NCBI RefSeq assembly: GCF_019320115.1 | Contig: NC_089583.1 | Location: 81,857,928-81,921,927 of the forward strand | Length of the DNA stretch: 64,000 nt | Source: Miscanthus floridulus | Taxonomy: Eukaryota > Streptophyta > Magnoliopsida > Poales > Poaceae | Direction: 5' to 3' | Shown here: positions 60,882 through 64,000 of the stretch, piece after piece | How positions within the stretch are numbered: the first letter of the stretch is position 1 | How the letters are laid out: every line of letters starts with the position of its first letter | Translations under genes and position numbers: made by a program | Notes under the pieces: model-generated | The model's input: only the letters and a program-made list of their open reading frames with translations | The model's database searches: none | What the model was told of the DNA's origin: nothing

Positions 60882-62700
60882 ATTTGGGACACAGAAAATG
60901 GGCACTCGATGCTCGTTCTCATGTGGTCTGATCTGATATCGATAGCGTTAGGTACCGGTAAAGAAGACGGGGAAAATTTTGCACAGATGCAAGACAAAAC
61001 CAAGCTGACCTCCTCCTGATCTGGAACTGTACATAGCATAAAAGAACAGAACCACAGGGTTAGTTTAGTACGTAGCACAATTCAAATATATATTGACAAA
61101 GAAAAGAGAGAGAAAGGGCAGGATAGAGGCTGTTGACTCGAATATATTGATGATAGACATGGTATACGTGTACACAGTTATAGTCAGGTACAGTACTATA
61201 GGTAGTAGTTACATATGAATCAATGAATATACGAGGAGCCACATTCTGCCATTCTGAAGTCTGGACGTGCACTCTTCAGGCGTGTTCGTGACTGTTCCTG
61301 AGGCTGTCTGGCTGGTGGTTGCCCATGTGAGGAGTTGTTAAACGATCCATGCCGTAGCCTGAAGGCAAGGCAAGTTGGAGGACAGGAGGAGACGTCAGAC
61401 GTGCTCTGCCATGTGAATCTTCCCCGCCCGTGACGCGTGTGAGCGTCCACGTCTCTGCGGCCGAGCCGATTCCAGGCCTTGTCTAGTGCCTAGTGCACTG
61501 CCCAGTGGCCACCGACGACCGACGGTTTCGCTTCGGCATGGGTTTGGCAACTTGGCAAGTCATCGCGGTGGAAGTTGGAAGCTCCCCGTGCTCGTCCTGT
61601 GGCCTTGGTGCGAATCCGTGCCTGGTGCGGCGCTCGCGCGCGCGGTCTCGCACCGAGGGTTCCAGGTAATTTTGCAATGCGTTGGGCCTGGCGTCAGTCA
61701 AGGGCCAGCTGGGATCGCTTGGACGAGTTCAGCCTGTGCCGGATCGGATGGACCGTAGACCGAAGCCGCTGGACTCAAAGCCCATCATCAGCATCATTAC
61801 CAAGGCAGGCAGGGCCACACACGATCTGGACCGCCACACTAGGCCATGCAACATGGCCCAAGGAAAGGCGTGGGCATCTGGGCTGTTTGTTCGAGCCTAC
61901 ACTAGCATCGTCGACATCGCGACGTGACGCGAGGCGTCGCTCCGGGCTCCAGCGGAGCAACGAGCGAACGTTGCTCTGCAAGACGTCGACGTCAAGCGCG
62001 CGGGACTCCATGCCGGACCGGCGGAGCGGCGGAGCCGCATCAAGAGCTCAACTTGTCCACCGATGGCGGATGGGCGACGCGGGGTGAGAGCGACTCCGCT
62101 GTTGAACTGCGCCTCTCTGTGCTGCTGAGAAATCTGCAGAATTGCAAATGCTCTGATACAGAGATATGAGAGCTGCGGGGCTGCCTGCCCGAGACCACAA
62201 TAATGGGCTTGGCCGCTTACTGTACCGAGGAATCGATGGACATCACATCGTCACTTCGTCAGTTCATCACCAACTCCGATCCTGCCAATCTGATACCCGG
62301 CCTGCAGTTGCAAGATTTTGCCGTTCTGTGCTCGCAACAGGAGTTTCGGGAAACGAAGTTCTCCGCGCCAGGTTTTATTTCGTCCTTGATGATGGGTGTT
62401 ACAGAATGTCAAAGTCTGGGCGTTGTGACAAGCTGGTGATGCGTACGGTGGATTGATCTGATCATGCAGTGAACGTGATCCCATCCCAATCAACGAACAA
62501 CTGCGCGATGTGAGCTCGTGTGGTCTTGCCCTCTGATTCTCTGAATCTCAAAGATGCCTCCGTCTCCACCGGAATAAACCCGACTTTGAATGGCCATCAA
62601 GTACAATTCACCTACTACCATGTAGCATCAACTGAACACGCCACACTTTGTTAAAGTTAGACATAGCAAGGTTTGTTACCAACCAAAGAGGCTAAACTTT
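60882..62700. other. RBOH 3' flank and intergenic sequence
   Basis: The 3' UTR probably ends within the first few hundred bases, but I could not fix a polyadenylation site. Short frames at 61486-62456 are not supported by any motif. Confidence 0.4.
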
Positions 62701-62758
62701 AGAGTCTGTCTGTTTGACACTTGCGTGTTTTACCCCAACTCCACACCTGAATTTTTCT

Positions 62759-62895
62759 GGCACTATTCATCATCTACCTCCGACGGCCCGCGTGCACTGT
62801 TCATCTTCTACCTTCAGCCGCCCGTTGTGCACTGTTCATCTTTCACCTTTAGCCGGCCTTCGCGCCGTCCGCGGCACTGTTTATCTTCTCCGTTG
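62759..62895. repeat. About 35-bp degenerate tandem repeat
   Basis: Four units starting CACTRTTCATCWTCTACC or a close variant (about 62761, 62796, 62839 and 62875). Short GCCG-rich spacers follow each unit. Confidence 0.65.
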
Positions 62896-63000
62896 GCACA
62901 GATCACAGGAAACAATTTTTTTCTATGAAAAAATAAGGACAAATCGTGACTGTGTCGGCACAGATCACAAGCAGCAAATCACGGCGGAGCGGGCACGGCC

Positions 63001-63115
63001 GTGTCGCGGGAGCGGCGGCGGAGGTCCGGCTTGGGGGCGGCAGTGGAGGTCCAGCCTGAGGACGGCGGCGGAGGTCCGGCCTAGTGGCGGTGACGAAGGT
63101 CCGGTCCGGCCAGAG
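63001..63115. repeat. GC-rich degenerate tandem repeat
   Basis: Three to four units based on GGCGGCGGAGGTCCGGCCT. It produces open frames on both strands that I do not accept as genes. Confidence 0.6.
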
Positions 63116-63305
63116 GGTGCGCGCGGCGCCATCGCCTGGGCGCGAGGAGGAGTGGGCATCGGGAGGAGCTCGCCGGTCACGTCGCCGATGAGAGAGAGAG
63201 AGAGATAGCACGCGGAGGGGAGGACGGGAGCGCGAAAGAGAGGAGTCGATTGAAGCCTCATGTTAGGGACATGGAAAAAAATCGTGTGTTTATAGGTGCT
63301 AAAAC

Positions 63306-63564
63306 ACCCGTGTGGCCAAAGGGCGCCTAGGTCAAACGGTTAGGTGACCCAGCGGCACTCCTCAGGTCATGGGTCGACTCCTTGTGGGAGCGAATTTCAG
63401 ACTGAGGTTAAAAAAATTCCCCCGCGCCGTCCCCATGTGCCAAAGCGCAGTGGAAGGCCTCGGCCTGGTTCTCATAGGGTTACGGTACCTCCTGCGTCAT
63501 GATGGAGACGAGGTTCCGGGGTTTTCTCGATCTGTGTGAGAAGATCTACTTCTTAGAAGAAAAC
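63306..63564 (+). mobile_element. tRNA-related SINE-like element
   Basis: A box-A-like TAGGTCAAACGG (63328-63339) and a box-B-like GGGTCGACTCC (63371-63381) are spaced as in an RNA polymerase III promoter. The sequence downstream resembles common grass SINE-like repeats. CTAAAAC occurs on both sides (63299-63305, 63565-63571) and could be a target duplication. It does not fold as a full tRNA, so not a tRNA gene. Confidence 0.5.
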
Positions 63565-63571
63565 CTAAAAC

Positions 63572-64000
63572 GTTAAACTGTGATCTCGCACGTCCAATCT
63601 TTTTGGGACCAGCAAGCAACCAGATTCGAGTACACGATTGCACAAGAGCCCTTTGCCCTGGTTATAACTTATGACAATCTTATGGCCAAAATCGTCATAT
63701 CGTCCCCACACTACCCACATATAAATCAGAATATACAAGCATTATAACCACACTACCTCCTATAATGACAGTTGCAATTCCAATCCTGCCCTTCTCCCCC
63801 TCCCCCTCGGCGACGCCGTCAGGTCGCCGTCCCACAGCCTCACGACGCTACCGTCAAGAACTGCCAAGTCGATGTGGCGGTACCAACCCAGGTCACTCCT
63901 CCGCCTCACCGCCAACTCCCTCTCTTCATCCCACGGCGCCGTGGCCAAGGTCGTCGCTCTTCTCCTCCCCGTAGGCTCTGGCACCATCCTTCTGAGAACC
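63572..64000. other. Right edge, no supported gene
   Basis: AT-rich to about 63765, then C-rich with open frames on both strands (63760-63987). No domain or splice structure is recognised; it may be the edge of a gene continuing outside the window. Confidence 0.3.

Noticed and set aside
61486..62456. Overlapping short frames downstream of RBOH
   Set aside because: No domain, no splice-consistent extension and conflicting frames on both strands.
62714..63261. 164-codon plus-strand frame and minus-strand frames
   Set aside because: They cross two tandem-repeat blocks and a low-complexity GC-rich stretch; no family resemblance.
63306..63564. tRNA gene
   Set aside because: Box A/B-like motifs are present but no cloverleaf with acceptor stem and anticodon arm could be drawn; a SINE-like repeat fits better.

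Overview
This is a plant nuclear window, almost certainly from a grass, with the panicoid/Andropogoneae lineage (sorghum, sugarcane or Miscanthus type) as my inference. The evidence is dense nested LTR retrotransposons of typical grass families, grass-style MITEs, and one 14-exon host gene whose 5' exons are extremely GC-rich.

Layout. Positions 1-9212 are wrecked minus-strand retroelements: a Ty3/gypsy gag running off the left edge, an LTR-like block, a chromodomain-bearing gypsy pol, and a Sirevirus (Ty1/copia) 5' LTR plus gag joined to that pol by filler DNA. Positions 9330-45099 are one very large compound Ty3/gypsy chromovirus of Tekay type with the order LTR-internal-LTR-internal-LTR, flanked by a perfect 5-bp duplication (GAAAG). 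Each internal region holds an extra upstream coiled-coil reading frame (called ORF0 here), then gag, then pol with a chromodomain. Both units are riddled with in-frame stops, mostly TAG where the sister copy has CAG or TGG. The gag of the first unit is interrupted by a young, nearly intact 10.3-kb Sirevirus at 15425-25736. Positions 45100-50800 hold unclassified repeats, a CACTA-like fragment and several MITEs.

The only clear host gene is an RBOH (plant NADPH oxidase) on the plus strand, 50904-60881, 14 GT-AG exons and 1002 residues. It has EF-hands, heme-ligand histidines and FAD and NADPH motifs. Its 4.3-kb sixth intron carries a PIF/Harbinger-like element with a GC-rich open segment. Downstream to 64000 I see small tandem repeats and a SINE-like sequence but no convincing gene.

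The two most unusual things are the three-LTR tandem chromovirus with its conserved upstream ORF0 and exon-like block inside the LTR, and the strong CAG/CTG-to-TAG decay signature that distinguishes its two internal copies.
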